DNA of 10,103 nucleotides from the NCBI GenBank assembly GCA_030601545.1, contig JAUVTM010000053.1, positions 1 to 10,103 of the forward strand, read 5' to 3'. The notes under the pieces are model-generated. The model saw only the letters and a list, made by a program, of their open reading frames with translations. It did not search any database and was not told the DNA's origin. This document shows positions 1 through 6,409 of this stretch, piece after piece (the stretch's first letter is position 1; each line of letters opens with the position of its first letter). The translations under genes and the position numbers were made by a program. Source of the DNA: Syntrophobacterales bacterium. Lineage in GTDB: Bacteria > Desulfobacterota > Syntrophobacteria > BM002.

Positions 1-84
1 ACGTACGGTAAAGTACGCTTCGTCCTGACCGAGCCTGTGCTCAACCACATCTGGCGCACTCTAGCGCGTTTTCCCTCGGAGTAG
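1..84 (+). CDS. C-terminal end of an unidentified protein (5' end outside window)
   Basis: An open frame enters from the left edge and ends at a TAG at 82-84, giving 27 residues that finish in ARFPSE. The tail has a mixed hydrophobic/basic pattern (GKVRFVLTEP, then a short helix-like stretch). This resembles the C-terminal strand and helix of fold-type I PLP aminotransferases, but it is too short to assign a function. Codon use is GC-rich at third positions, consistent with real coding sequence. No operon link to the next gene is evident, because about 230 nt of hairpin-rich non-coding sequence follows. Confidence 0.55.
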   Translation, partial: TYGKVRFVLTEPVLNHIWRTLARFPSE

Positions 85-113
85 GTCTGCAACGTTAGGG
101 TTAATCTTCGGTA

Positions 114-135
114 GGGCGGGTCTCTGCACCCGCCC
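114..135. repeat. Short perfect hairpin, GC-rich
   Basis: An 8-bp perfect inverted repeat (gggcgggt / acccgccc) encloses a 6-nt loop, about 30 nt after the stop of the upstream partial gene. No T-run follows on the plus strand (AAAATCAC comes next), so it is not a classic intrinsic terminator. It could be an RNA-stabilising or dispersed intergenic element. Confidence 0.6.
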
Positions 136-161
136 AAAATCACATTTCATTATGCCCTCTT

Positions 162-205
162 GGCCGGTACGGCCTTCGACAAGCTCAGCCGAGCCGAGAC
201 CGGCC
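162..205. repeat. Intergenic palindromic element with TTCGACAAGCTCAG core
   Basis: The outer arms ggccggt (162-168) and accggcc (199-205) are perfect inverted repeats. The interior contains the core ttcgacaagctcag plus further cggc/gccg pairing. From memory, this core resembles a motif scattered between genes in many environmental bacterial genomes. No coding role is likely; the small open frame across it (152-337) has no ribosome-binding site and reads as an artefact. Confidence 0.5.
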
Positions 206-301
206 CTACCAAGTAGTTTCTTCTATTCTTCAAATGCAGGTATAGACTACTGGCCGACTAGTGTTTATTGTTTATACATTGCAACCATTCCCAGTCAGTA
301 C

Positions 302-307
302 GAGGAG
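302..307 (+). promoter_or_regulatory. Shine-Dalgarno that sets the start of the YyaL-family gene
   Basis: GAGGAG lies 5 nt before the ATG at 313. An earlier in-frame ATG at 268 has no comparable ribosome-binding site, and the 15 residues it would add look unlike the family N-terminus. A weak TATACA box (273-278) also falls downstream of that ATG. Confidence 0.7.
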
Positions 308-312
308 ATGTC

Positions 313-2397
313 ATGGAGACTGAGCTGTCAGGATTAGAAAAGGGAAAAAACCGCTTGAGTAGGGAGAAGAGTCACTATCTCCTGCAACATGCGGAAAATT
401 CAGTGGATTGGTACCCCTGGGGAGACGAGGCTTTTCAGAAAGCCAAAAAGGAGGATAAGCCGATATTTCTCTCCATAGGATATTCCACCTGCCACTGGTG
501 TCACGTAATGGCGCACGAGTCTTTTGAAGATGCAGAGGTTGGCCGCATGCTTAATGAATTCTTTGTTGCCATCAAAGTTGACCGGGAAGAGCGGCCGGAT
601 GTTGATATGGTTTATATGGCAGTGTGCCAGGCCATTACCCTGAAAGGGGGATGGCCCCTTTCAGTTTTCATGACGCCTGAAGCCAAGGCCTTTTACGCCG
701 GGACCTATTTCCCCAAAACCGGCAGGATGGGGATGCCCGGTTTTATGGACATCATCAATCATATTGCCGATGCCTGGGCACATGACCGGGGTCCTCTTCT
801 TGAGGCAAGCGAAAAGATTACCAAAGGTATTCAACCGAGACCTTCCAGTGGATCAATGGCTGAGCTGGGTCTCGATACACTGAAAAAGGGCTATGACCAA
901 TTAGCACAGGCTTTCGACCCGAAATGGGGCGGTTTCGGCTCAGCCCCAAAATTCCCCACCCCTCACAACCTCACTTTTCTCTTGCGCTGGCACAGAAGAA
1001 GTGGCGAAGCCAATGGTTTACATATGGTGGAGAAAACCCTTGATGGTATGCGGCATGGCGGCATCTTTGATCATATCGGTTACGGTTTCTATCGTTACTC
1101 GGTGGACGAAAGGTGGCTGGTTCCCCATTTCGAGAAGATGCTCTACGACCAGGCCATGCTGGCTATGGCCTACACTGAGGCCTACCAGGCAACGGGCGCG
1201 GCCCGCCATGGAGAAGTGGCAGCTGAGATCCTTACGTACGTTCTGCGTGACATGACGGCTCCGGAGGGCGGTTTTTTCACTGCCGAAGATGCTGACAGTG
1301 AAGGAGAGGAAGGACTTTTTTACGTTTGGACTCCCACGGAGATAAAAGAACACCTGGGCAAGGATTTGGGTGACCTTTTCTGCCGATTTTATGACATCGG
1401 TCCCCATGGCAACTTCGAGGATGGTCGCAGCATTCTACACACTCGTGTTCCTTTGGAGAATTTCGCCGCTAAAGAAAAGATAGAAGTTGCGGAACTTGAA
1501 AAGGTATTGAAAGAGGCCAGAGAGCGCCTCTTTGTTGAGCGTGAGAACCGTGTTCATCCTCTCAAGGATGACAAGATACTCACCTCCTGGAATGGGCTGA
1601 TGATTGCCGCCATGGCCAAAGCGTATAAGGCATTTGGTAATAAGACCTATGCGGATGCAGCCCAACGTTCTGCTCACTTTATCCTCAAGCACCTCAAGAA
1701 ACCGGGGCCTCGCTTGTATCGCCGCTACCGGGATGGTGAAGTGGTCTATCCAGGCTACATGGATGATTATGCGAATTTTGTCTGGGGACTCATCGAATTG
1801 TACGAAGCCACCTTTGAGGTCAGCTACCTGGAGGAAGCCCTTGGATTGAATCATGCCATGATCGACCTTTTTTGGGATGAAACCCACGGCGGCTTCTTCT
1901 ATAGCGGTAAAGACAACGAGGTTCTGATCAAGCAGAGCAAGGAGATTTACGACGGGGCAATTCCTTCGAGCAATTCTGTGGCGGCCTTGAACCTAGTCCG
2001 CCTCGGACATATCACAGGAGAGCGTGATCTGGTAAATAGGGCTGAAAAACTGGCCGGGACTTTTGCCAAGCGTATCAAAGCATATCCATCCGCCTACACT
2101 CAGTTTTTGGCAGCACTGGATTTTATGATTGGTCCCAGTCGGGAGATAGTGATTGTGGAAAACAAAAATGGCGGAAGTAGCAGGGCAATGATTGAAACAA
2201 TCCACGAGCACTTCCTCCCTAATGAAGTCCTGCTGCTGAGGCCTTCAGGTCAGGCAGGGGAAGAAATTACGGCTGTCGCTCCCTTTGTAAAGGAACTCCA
2301 GAGTCCGGACGACCAACCAGCTGTCTATATCTGTGAAGGTCACTCCTGCCAGAGTTCAATAACGGAGGTGGAACCGCTCAAAGCAGCCCTGGCATAG
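313..2397 (+). CDS. Thioredoxin-domain protein, YyaL / DUF255 (spermatogenesis-associated protein 20-like) family
   Basis: This 694-residue protein has the two-part architecture of the YyaL/SPATA20 family, whose members are usually near 690 residues. The N-terminal part (about residues 12-175) is a thioredoxin-like Thioredox_DsbH domain. It opens with [21 protein letters not shown] and carries a CHWC active site at 60-63, then KVDREERPD and KGGWPLSVF blocks. The remaining ~500 residues form an alpha-rich region resembling the (alpha/alpha)6 barrels of sugar epimerases and glycosidases, with blocks such as [29 protein letters not shown] and [10 protein letters not shown]. There is no signal peptide, so it is probably cytosolic. 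Its biochemical role is unsettled in general; thiol-disulfide chemistry is inferred from the CxxC. The start at 313 is chosen from the strong GAGGAG; an alternative at 268 would add 15 residues. The next gene starts 83 nt downstream and could be co-transcribed. Confidence 0.93.
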   Translation: METELSGLEKGKNRLSREKSHYLLQHAENSVDWYPWGDEAFQKAKKEDKPIFLSIGYSTCHWCHVMAHESFEDAEVGRMLNEFFVAIKVDREERPDVDMVYMAVCQAITLKGGWPLSVFMTPEAKAFYAGTYFPKTGRMGMPGFMDIINHIADAWAHDRGPLLEASEKITKGIQPRPSSGSMAELGLDTLKKGYDQLAQAFDPKWGGFGSAPKFPTPHNLTFLLRWHRRSGEANGLHMVEKTLDGMRHGGIFDHIGYGFYRYSVDERWLVPHFEKMLYDQAMLAMAYTEAYQATGAARHGEVAAEILTYVLRDMTAPEGGFFTAEDADSEGEEGLFYVWTPTEIKEHLGKDLGDLFCRFYDIGPHGNFEDGRSILHTRVPLENFAAKEKIEVAELEKVLKEARERLFVERENRVHPLKDDKILTSWNGLMIAAMAKAYKAFGNKTYADAAQRSAHFILKHLKKPGPRLYRRYRDGEVVYPGYMDDYANFVWGLIELYEATFEVSYLEEALGLNHAMIDLFWDETHGGFFYSGKDNEVLIKQSKEIYDGAIPSSNSVAALNLVRLGHITGERDLVNRAEKLAGTFAKRIKAYPSAYTQFLAALDFMIGPSREIVIVENKNGGSSRAMIETIHEHFLPNEVLLLRPSGQAGEEITAVAPFVKELQSPDDQPAVYICEGHSCQSSITEVEPLKAALA

Positions 2398-2480
2398 ACG
2401 TACTAGTACAGCGCAGGTGGCAGCGGTGCTGAGCCAACTTACTGCCTAGTGCCTAGTATCATTGAGATAAGGAGGAAACA

Positions 2481-2732
2481 ATGCACGACAAGAATGAACT
2501 ATGTGAGAAAATCAGATCCATATACCCAGATATCGGAGAATGCGGTATTGATGTTGACGTAAATTATAATGAATCAAAAAAGGCTTGGGTTGTGGACTTG
2601 AAACATGGAGAGCAACATCTGACAACGCACCTGGAACCCGAGGATGCGGATGCCTGTATCGAGGGGAAAGAGTGTGTGTACCTGGGAACACAGATAGCCC
2701 AGCTTGCGTCTAACGTAAAGAGACAAACTTAG
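2481..2732 (+). CDS. Small acidic conserved hypothetical protein
   Basis: An 83-residue protein preceded by an excellent Shine-Dalgarno (GGAGG at 2471-2475, 5 nt from the ATG). The sequence is compact, acidic and without membrane segments: an N-terminal helix (about 5-15), a likely beta hairpin (IDVDVNYNESKKAWVVDL, 23-40) and a C-terminal helix. It has four cysteines (8, 21, 59, 65) and three histidines (42, 46, 50), which could in principle bind metal, although there is no classical CxxC. I recall similar short proteins in Desulfobacterota genomes but know of no function. It follows the YyaL-family gene by 83 nt on the same strand, so a shared transcript is possible. It is convergent with the ferritin-like gene. 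Confidence 0.82.
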   Translation: MHDKNELCEKIRSIYPDIGECGIDVDVNYNESKKAWVVDLKHGEQHLTTHLEPEDADACIEGKECVYLGTQIAQLASNVKRQT

Positions 2733-2772
2733 AATAATACCGGGCTAGGCTCGCATTCTCTGGTCAGGCGAG

Positions 2773-2799
2773 AAAAAGGGCGGGAATTTTCCCGCCCTT
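2773..2799 (-). terminator. Intrinsic terminator for the ferritin-like gene
   Basis: A 9-11 bp GC-rich stem (aagggcggg at 2776-2784 with cccgccctt at 2791-2799) is followed on the minus strand by a TTTTT run (the complement of 2773-2777). It lies about 48 nt beyond the minus-strand stop codon. On the plus strand only TT follows the stem, so termination of the 2481-2732 transcript would be weaker, but the element may act both ways between the two converging genes. Confidence 0.75.
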
Positions 2800-2814
2800 C
2801 CGTATCATGTCACT

Positions 2815-2846
2815 CTGCCCGCTGCTTGCTGCCAGCTGCCTGCTGT
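2815..2846 (+). repeat. GC-rich intergenic repeat, copy A
   Basis: The sequence is built from ctgccNgct-like units. It contains ctgcccgctg (2815-2824) and the 18-mer ctgccagctgcctgctgt (2829-2846), which recurs exactly at 5205-5222. Its right end is one base from the TAG stop (complement of 2848-2850) of the minus-strand ferritin-like gene. Confidence 0.7.
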
Positions 2847-2847
2847 A

Positions 2848-3357
2848 CTAGCCTCCCCAAGGCATTCCAGCGTAAACAGCGGAAAGTTTATCGCGGTATT
2901 CCTTGAAGAACTTTTCGTGGGCTTTTTCCCAGCGGGCAAGCATGCCAAAAGTTTCACTGGCAGGACCTTCGGTATTTCTGGCGGCATTTTCGTAAAACTC
3001 ACTGAGATCTTTCTCGATGAGCCAAGCGGTATTGAAGACGGTGACGTCCGGAACCATGGATCCCTCAACGCACTGTTGCAAGAACTCGGACTTGGCCCGC
3101 TCATCGAAATAATTTGTAGGTTCCATAACAAATTCTTGCACTTTCGCGATGTCTATGTCTGCTCCAGCTTTCAGATTGTCGATAATGTGGCTGATGAACA
3201 GAATGTGTTTCTCCTCCTCCTCGACCAATCGCTTGAAAGCACTTACTGCAGCACCAATTCCCATTCTGTCTATGGAGGTCTGAAAAAAACTCATGCCAGT
3301 TTGTTCTTGATTGAGCGCATACTCGTAGATCTTGATGAGATTCTCTTTCGTCGACAT
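2848..3357 (-). CDS. Ferritin-like (rubrerythrin-type) diiron-domain protein
   Basis: This 169-residue, almost entirely helical protein has the residue pattern of a rubrerythrin/erythrin four-helix diiron bundle. E18 is in helix 1 (NQEQTG), and E48xxH51 is in EEEEKH. Acidic residues E115 and E120 lie in LIEKDLSEFYENAA, and E144xxH147 is in WEKAHEKFF. There is no C-terminal rubredoxin domain and there are no CxxC pairs, so it is not a full rubrerythrin. Such domains act in peroxide reduction or iron/oxygen handling in anaerobes, and this is the likely role here. The start is fixed by AGGAGGAG about 6 nt upstream of the ATG. It is a single-gene unit with a good promoter (3403-3431) and a terminator (2773-2799). 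The exact substrate cannot be told from sequence. Confidence 0.88.
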   Translation of the reverse strand: MSTKENLIKIYEYALNQEQTGMSFFQTSIDRMGIGAAVSAFKRLVEEEEKHILFISHIIDNLKAGADIDIAKVQEFVMEPTNYFDERAKSEFLQQCVEGSMVPDVTVFNTAWLIEKDLSEFYENAARNTEGPASETFGMLARWEKAHEKFFKEYRDKLSAVYAGMPWGG

Positions 3358-3402
3358 CTAACTCTCCTCCTATGTTTTCGCTGTTTCAAAGACTGACGTT
3401 GA

Positions 3403-3431
3403 AGTATATCGTATTCTCTAATGCTGCGCAA
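3403..3431 (-). promoter_or_regulatory. Sigma-70-like promoter of the ferritin-like gene
   Basis: On the minus strand TTGCGC (complement of 3426-3431) is separated by exactly 17 nt from TATACT (complement of 3403-3408). The -10 box matches the consensus at five of six positions. The predicted start of transcription is about 35-40 nt before the ATG. I see no clear operator dyad overlapping it. Confidence 0.55.
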
Positions 3432-3478
3432 TATTCACCTTTCGACGGATGGCACAGGGCCCGAGGCATAAGATGAAA

Positions 3479-3536
3479 GGATCCAGCATCCAGAAAAAAA
3501 CCAAAAAGGGACTCTCTTACCTCCTGGCTACTGGAT
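3479..3536. repeat. CCAG-type palindromic intergenic element
   Basis: The left arm atccagcatccag (3481-3493) and right arm ctggctactggat (3524-3536) pair as atccag/ctggat and ccag/ctgg, with a 3-nt internal mismatch on each side. They enclose an A-rich loop of about 30 nt. The element sits in the 366-nt divergent region 3358-3723, which otherwise holds only the two candidate promoters and no gene that I can support. Confidence 0.55.
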
Positions 3537-3634
3537 TCTATGAATACGCCTTGTCCCTCAAGCCGAGAGCTTAAGCAAAACTACACGGCTCAGTTTGAAT
3601 GAGTCTTTTTCCTATCGACAGCGACCCTGAAAAG

Positions 3635-3663
3635 TTGCATCTCTCTCATAGCATGTTTATATG
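3635..3663 (+). promoter_or_regulatory. Possible promoter of the DVU0298-like gene
   Basis: TTGCAT (3635-3640), a 17-nt spacer and TATATG (3658-3663) lie about 60 nt before the ATG at 3724. Each hexamer matches the sigma-70 consensus at four or fewer positions, so this is only a candidate. Confidence 0.35.
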
Positions 3664-3723
3664 AGCAGGTATGTGCATAGAGTCTGAAGATGACAATCTG
3701 AATAATTTGGGCGATCCAATAAA

Positions 3724-4341
3724 ATGGAGAAGATTGACAGAGAGTTGAAGGGCCGGGACTTCAAACGGAAAGTCATTGATCTGCTGAAAGCGGACGATTT
3801 CGCTGGAGTATTGGAGACCTTCCGTTCCTGCCCTGCACGGCGGGTGATTAACCCCCTGTTCTCCTGTTTGTGCAGCACAGAGCCGGAGATTAAATGGCGC
3901 GCCATCACGGCCCTGGGAGTGGTGGTGGCAAATCTCGCTCAAGACGACATGGAATCGGCCCGGGTGGTGATGCGGCGGATGATCTGGAACTTGAACGATG
4001 AGTCTGGTGGCATTGGCTGGGGTGTGCCGGAGACCATGGGTGAGGTCATGGCGCGGCACAAAGGGTTGGCCAGGGAATATGTCAATATTCTCGTATCATA
4101 CATCCGTGAAGACGGTAATTTCTTGGAACACGAACCTCTGCAGCAAGGTGCCCTGTGGGGAGTGGGCAGACTGGCCCAGACAAGTCCCGAATTGCTGCAA
4201 AATGCAGTACCCCATCTGCACCCATTTCTGTCATCAGAGAATGCAACACTGAGGGGGTTGGCGGCTTGGATTTTGGGGTTGCTAGGTGGCCCGCAGCACG
4301 AATCCGAACTGGAACCTTTGCAGGAAAGAGACTCTTCCTAA
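3724..4341 (+). CDS. DVU0298-family (HEAT-like repeat) protein
   Basis: A 205-residue helical protein that I recognise as resembling the family named after Desulfovibrio vulgaris DVU0298. The strongest blocks are RRVINPLFS (40-48), a KWRAITALG helix pair, LNDESGGIGWGVPETMGE (near 90-107), and IREDGNFLEHEPLQQGALWGVGRLAQ (near 126-151). The helix-pair pattern suggests a HEAT/armadillo-like protein-binding scaffold. No catalytic motif is visible and the function is unknown. The start follows an in-frame TAA closely; the ribosome-binding site is weak (GGG about 10 nt upstream). The last ~15 residues (HESELEPLQERDSS) look less typical, and the family may extend a little further, so a late frameshift or a natural short tail is possible. 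It lies upstream of the glutaredoxin operon on the same strand, 155 nt away. Confidence 0.8.
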   Translation: MEKIDRELKGRDFKRKVIDLLKADDFAGVLETFRSCPARRVINPLFSCLCSTEPEIKWRAITALGVVVANLAQDDMESARVVMRRMIWNLNDESGGIGWGVPETMGEVMARHKGLAREYVNILVSYIREDGNFLEHEPLQQGALWGVGRLAQTSPELLQNAVPHLHPFLSSENATLRGLAAWILGLLGGPQHESELEPLQERDSS

Positions 4342-4422
4342 CCAAGACTCGGGAAGAGCAAGACAGCGAGCTTCTCCACCGAAAATCATCATTGATATCA
4401 GCGAAAAGTATGTTGCCTTTGA

Positions 4423-4440
4423 AAGTGACCTATGTCACAA
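4423..4440 (+). promoter_or_regulatory. CRP/FNR-family operator-like dyad (HcpR-like)
   Basis: AAGTGA, six bases, then TCACAA forms a GTGA-N6-TCAC dyad, the layout bound by CRP/FNR regulators. From memory, the deltaproteobacterial HcpR consensus is TTGTGA-N6-TCACAA, which this matches at 10 of 12 positions. It ends 56 nt before the glutaredoxin start codon. A weak TTGCCT (4413-4418) lies just upstream. I cannot tell whether binding would activate or repress. Confidence 0.5.
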
Positions 4441-4496
4441 TTCCCAACATGAAATAAATCGAACCATTCCAGCGAAATTAGAAAAGGGGATACTTT

Positions 4497-4751
4497 ATGG
4501 CGGAAGATTCTGTGACCATGTATTCACTCAGCACCTGCAGTCATTGTAAATCTGTCAAGAAATTACTCGACGAGTGTACAGTTCAGTATGAATTCACCGA
4601 CGTAGATTTGCTCGACGGTAAGGAGCGTAAAGCCATCCTGGAAGATGTGAAAAAGTTCAATCCAAACTGTTCCTTCCCCACCGTAATCATTGGTGAGCAG
4701 GTTATTGTCGGATACAAGGAAAAAGAGATCAAAGCAGCTCTGGGATTATAA
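4497..4751 (+). CDS. Glutaredoxin-family protein (CSHC active site)
   Basis: An 84-residue single-domain thioredoxin-fold protein of normal length for small glutaredoxins. It starts with strand VTMYSLS and carries C14-S-H-C17 at the head of helix 1. The cis-proline loop is FPTVIIGEQVIVGY (from about residue 60). It would carry out dithiol-disulfide exchange in the cytosol. The start is supported by AAGGGGA, 6 nt upstream. Only 2 nt separate it from the next gene, an FTR-like subunit, so the pair is almost certainly translated together, and the glutaredoxin is the natural partner to be reduced by that enzyme. The tripeptide STC before the motif is typical of anaerobe glutaredoxins/NrdH-like proteins. 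Glutathione dependence cannot be assumed in such an organism. Confidence 0.9.
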   Translation: MAEDSVTMYSLSTCSHCKSVKKLLDECTVQYEFTDVDLLDGKERKAILEDVKKFNPNCSFPTVIIGEQVIVGYKEKEIKAALGL

Positions 4752-4753
4752 TA

Positions 4754-5086
4754 ATGGACATTGAAAAGCTCTACGAGATGCTACGTAAGGTGCAAGAGCC
4801 CAAAGGTTACTATTTCAGTAATGACAAAGAGAGAACCTTTGAACTGCTAGAAGGTCTCTTGCAAAACAAGGAACGCTATGGCTATATGGTGTGTCCGTGT
4901 CGGTTGGCAAGCGGTGACCGCGAATGGGACAAAGACATCATTTGTCCGTGCGTCTACCGTGAGCCTGACGTGGAGGAATACGGCAGTTGTTACTGCAACC
5001 TCTATGTCAGCCAAGAATGGAATCAAGGGAAGATTCCGCACGCCTACGTCCCGGAGCGAAGGCCTCCTGACAAGATTCGTTTCTAA
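4754..5086 (+). CDS. Ferredoxin-thioredoxin reductase catalytic-subunit-like protein
   Basis: A 110-residue protein with the six cysteines of the FTR catalytic chain arranged as three CxC pairs: C47-P-C49, C64-P-C66 and C79-Y-C81. In characterised FTRs, four of these (here 47, 64, 66 and 79) bind a [4Fe-4S] cluster and two (49 and 81) form the redox-active disulfide next to it. Electrons pass one at a time from ferredoxin to a disulfide in the partner protein. Spacing is 14 and 12 residues between pairs, compared with 16 and 8 in plant enzymes as I recall. The usual CHC is CYC, so the cluster-near histidine is a tyrosine. No variable (alpha) subunit gene is next to it. It follows the glutaredoxin gene by 2 nt, suggesting ferredoxin:glutaredoxin reductase activity (inference). 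A terminator follows. Confidence 0.88.
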   Translation: MDIEKLYEMLRKVQEPKGYYFSNDKERTFELLEGLLQNKERYGYMVCPCRLASGDREWDKDIICPCVYREPDVEEYGSCYCNLYVSQEWNQGKIPHAYVPERRPPDKIRF

Positions 5087-5115
5087 TCGACCTTACCCTC
5101 ACACTAGATCTTTGT

Positions 5116-5145
5116 AGCTGCGACTCCAAAGGAGTAGCAGCTTTT
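5116..5145 (+). terminator. Intrinsic terminator of the glutaredoxin/FTR-like operon
   Basis: The stem is agctgc/gcagct, then one G-A mismatch, then actcc/ggagt, with an AAA loop. TTTTGCATTTCTTT follows on the plus strand. It begins about 30 nt after the FTR-like stop codon. Confidence 0.75.
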
Positions 5146-5204
5146 GCATTTCTTTGACCTGAGACTTCCGCAGAGATTAGATACAATCTTAGTATTTCTG
5201 CCGA

Positions 5205-5232
5205 CTGCCAGCTGCCTGCTGTTTGCGCTGCC
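5205..5232 (+). repeat. GC-rich intergenic repeat, copy B
   Basis: It contains the 18-mer ctgccagctgcctgctgt (5205-5222), identical to 2829-2846, followed by ttgcgctgcc. It lies between the terminator at 5116-5145 and the oxidoreductase operon. The rest of this 201-nt gap shows no gene. Confidence 0.65.
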
Positions 5233-5287
5233 AAATGAACTACGTGTGCATATTAATTAACCATTGCTGAAAGGTTGAGTTAGAAAA

Positions 5288-6409
5288 ATGGGCCTACTCT
5301 TCGTAGACGGAAACCAAGCCGTGGCCATGGGGTCCTTATATGCAGGCTGCAGATTTTTTGCCTCATATCCCATCACTCCTGCGAGCAATCTACTTTCGGC
5401 AATGCTCGAGACCCTGCCCTCAGCCGGAGGCATTGCATTGCAGGGCGAGGACGAGATCGCTTCGATAGGTTACTGCCTGGGAGCATCCATGGCCGGTATG
5501 AAGGTCATGACTGCCACTTCTGGTCCAGGACTCAGCCTTTATAGCGAGAACATCTCCTTTGCCATTGCAGGGGAGATTCCAATAGTCATTGTCAATATCA
5601 TGCGTCAGGGACCGTCAACCGGTTCCGCCACTCGGGGCGCAGACGGCGATGTGCAATTCATGCGCTGGGGATGCAGCGGTGGCCTGCCAGTGATCGTCCT
5701 TGCCCCGGCGGATGTGAGTGATTGCTTTACCCTAACGGTCCATGCTTTCAATCTTGCCGAACAGTTCCGTTGCCCTGTAATCATAGCTTCCAACAAAGAG
5801 ATAGGGATGACCAGCGGGACTCTGGATATGGAGAGAGTAGAGAAGCCAGCAGTTATAGATCGTACCCTGCATGAATCCGGTCCTTTTCTGCCTTTTCAAG
5901 TGAAACCTGGGGAGGACGTCCCTTCATTTCTTCCCATTGGCGGACCGATTCTAGTGAGACAGACTTCATCCACCCATGGACCAGATGGATACATTACAAC
6001 GAATCCCTCGGAGATTCAGGCAGGGGTTGAAAGGCTGCAAAGAAAAATCGACTCCAACACAGAATCATTTTCCTACTTCGATCTGGAAGAAAGAGAAGGG
6101 GCTCGCACCTTGCTCGTTGCCTACGGGATAACAGCGGGAGCTGCGAGAGCTGCAGCTACTGAGCTTTTTGAAAATCAAAATATTCCAGTGTCGCTGTTGG
6201 TTTTGAAGACCTTGTGGCCGGTTCCGGAGCAGGTATTGCAAGCTGCTGCGGTTGGAATGGAAAGAATTCTCGTAGCGGAAATGAATCTGGGCCAATACGT
6301 CCAGGAGATCCGGAGAGTTCTTTGCAACCAAAGAGTTGATTTTTATGGCAAAATGTCTGGCCAGCTGATCTCGCCCACCGAAATCATAGAGGAGGTGACT
6401 CATGGATAG
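5288..6409 (+). CDS. 2-oxoacid:acceptor oxidoreductase, alpha subunit
   Basis: A 373-residue protein with the domain I/II arrangement of the alpha chain of ferredoxin-dependent 2-oxoacid oxidoreductases. The pyrimidine-binding domain (about 15-230) shows YPITPAS (27-33), the QGEDEIAS block with the conserved glutamates (52-59), SGPGLSLYSE (78-87) and QGPSTGSATRGADGD (107-121). A transketolase-C-like domain II follows (about 265-370). With the beta and gamma parts encoded next, it would oxidatively decarboxylate a 2-oxoacid to an acyl-CoA, using TPP and passing electrons to ferredoxin or another acceptor. The substrate cannot be read with confidence; 2-oxoglutarate, branched-chain and 2-oxoadipate types all remain possible. 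The ribosome-binding site is weak (AAAGG/GAG region). Its stop overlaps the start of the next gene by 8 nt. Confidence 0.9.
   Translation: MGLLFVDGNQAVAMGSLYAGCRFFASYPITPASNLLSAMLETLPSAGGIALQGEDEIASIGYCLGASMAGMKVMTATSGPGLSLYSENISFAIAGEIPIVIVNIMRQGPSTGSATRGADGDVQFMRWGCSGGLPVIVLAPADVSDCFTLTVHAFNLAEQFRCPVIIASNKEIGMTSGTLDMERVEKPAVIDRTLHESGPFLPFQVKPGEDVPSFLPIGGPILVRQTSSTHGPDGYITTNPSEIQAGVERLQRKIDSNTESFSYFDLEEREGARTLLVAYGITAGAARAAATELFENQNIPVSLLVLKTLWPVPEQVLQAAAVGMERILVAEMNLGQYVQEIRRVLCNQRVDFYGKMSGQLISPTEIIEEVTHG

Noticed and set aside
114..135. GC hairpin as an intrinsic terminator of the left-edge gene
   Set aside because: No T-run follows the stem on the plus strand.
268..312. Upstream ATG at 268 as the start of the YyaL-family protein
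   Set aside because: It has no good ribosome-binding site, whereas the ATG at 313 has GAGGAG 5 nt away, and the extra residues look non-homologous.
2400..2409. Perfect 10-bp palindrome gtactagtac just after the YyaL-family stop
   Set aside because: It is short, isolated and expected by chance often enough that no function can be supported.
2917..3396. 159-residue plus-strand open frame opposite the ferritin-like gene
   Set aside because: It is a shadow of a minus-strand gene that has clear diiron motifs, promoter, ribosome-binding site and terminator.
3646..4059. 137-residue minus-strand open frame opposite the DVU0298-like gene
   Set aside because: Its composition is shadow-like, it has no ribosome-binding site, and the plus-strand frame carries recognised conserved blocks.
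5223..5256. TTGCGC and TATTAA as a promoter for the oxidoreductase operon
   Set aside because: The spacing is 22 nt, too long for a sigma-70 promoter, and no better pair was seen.
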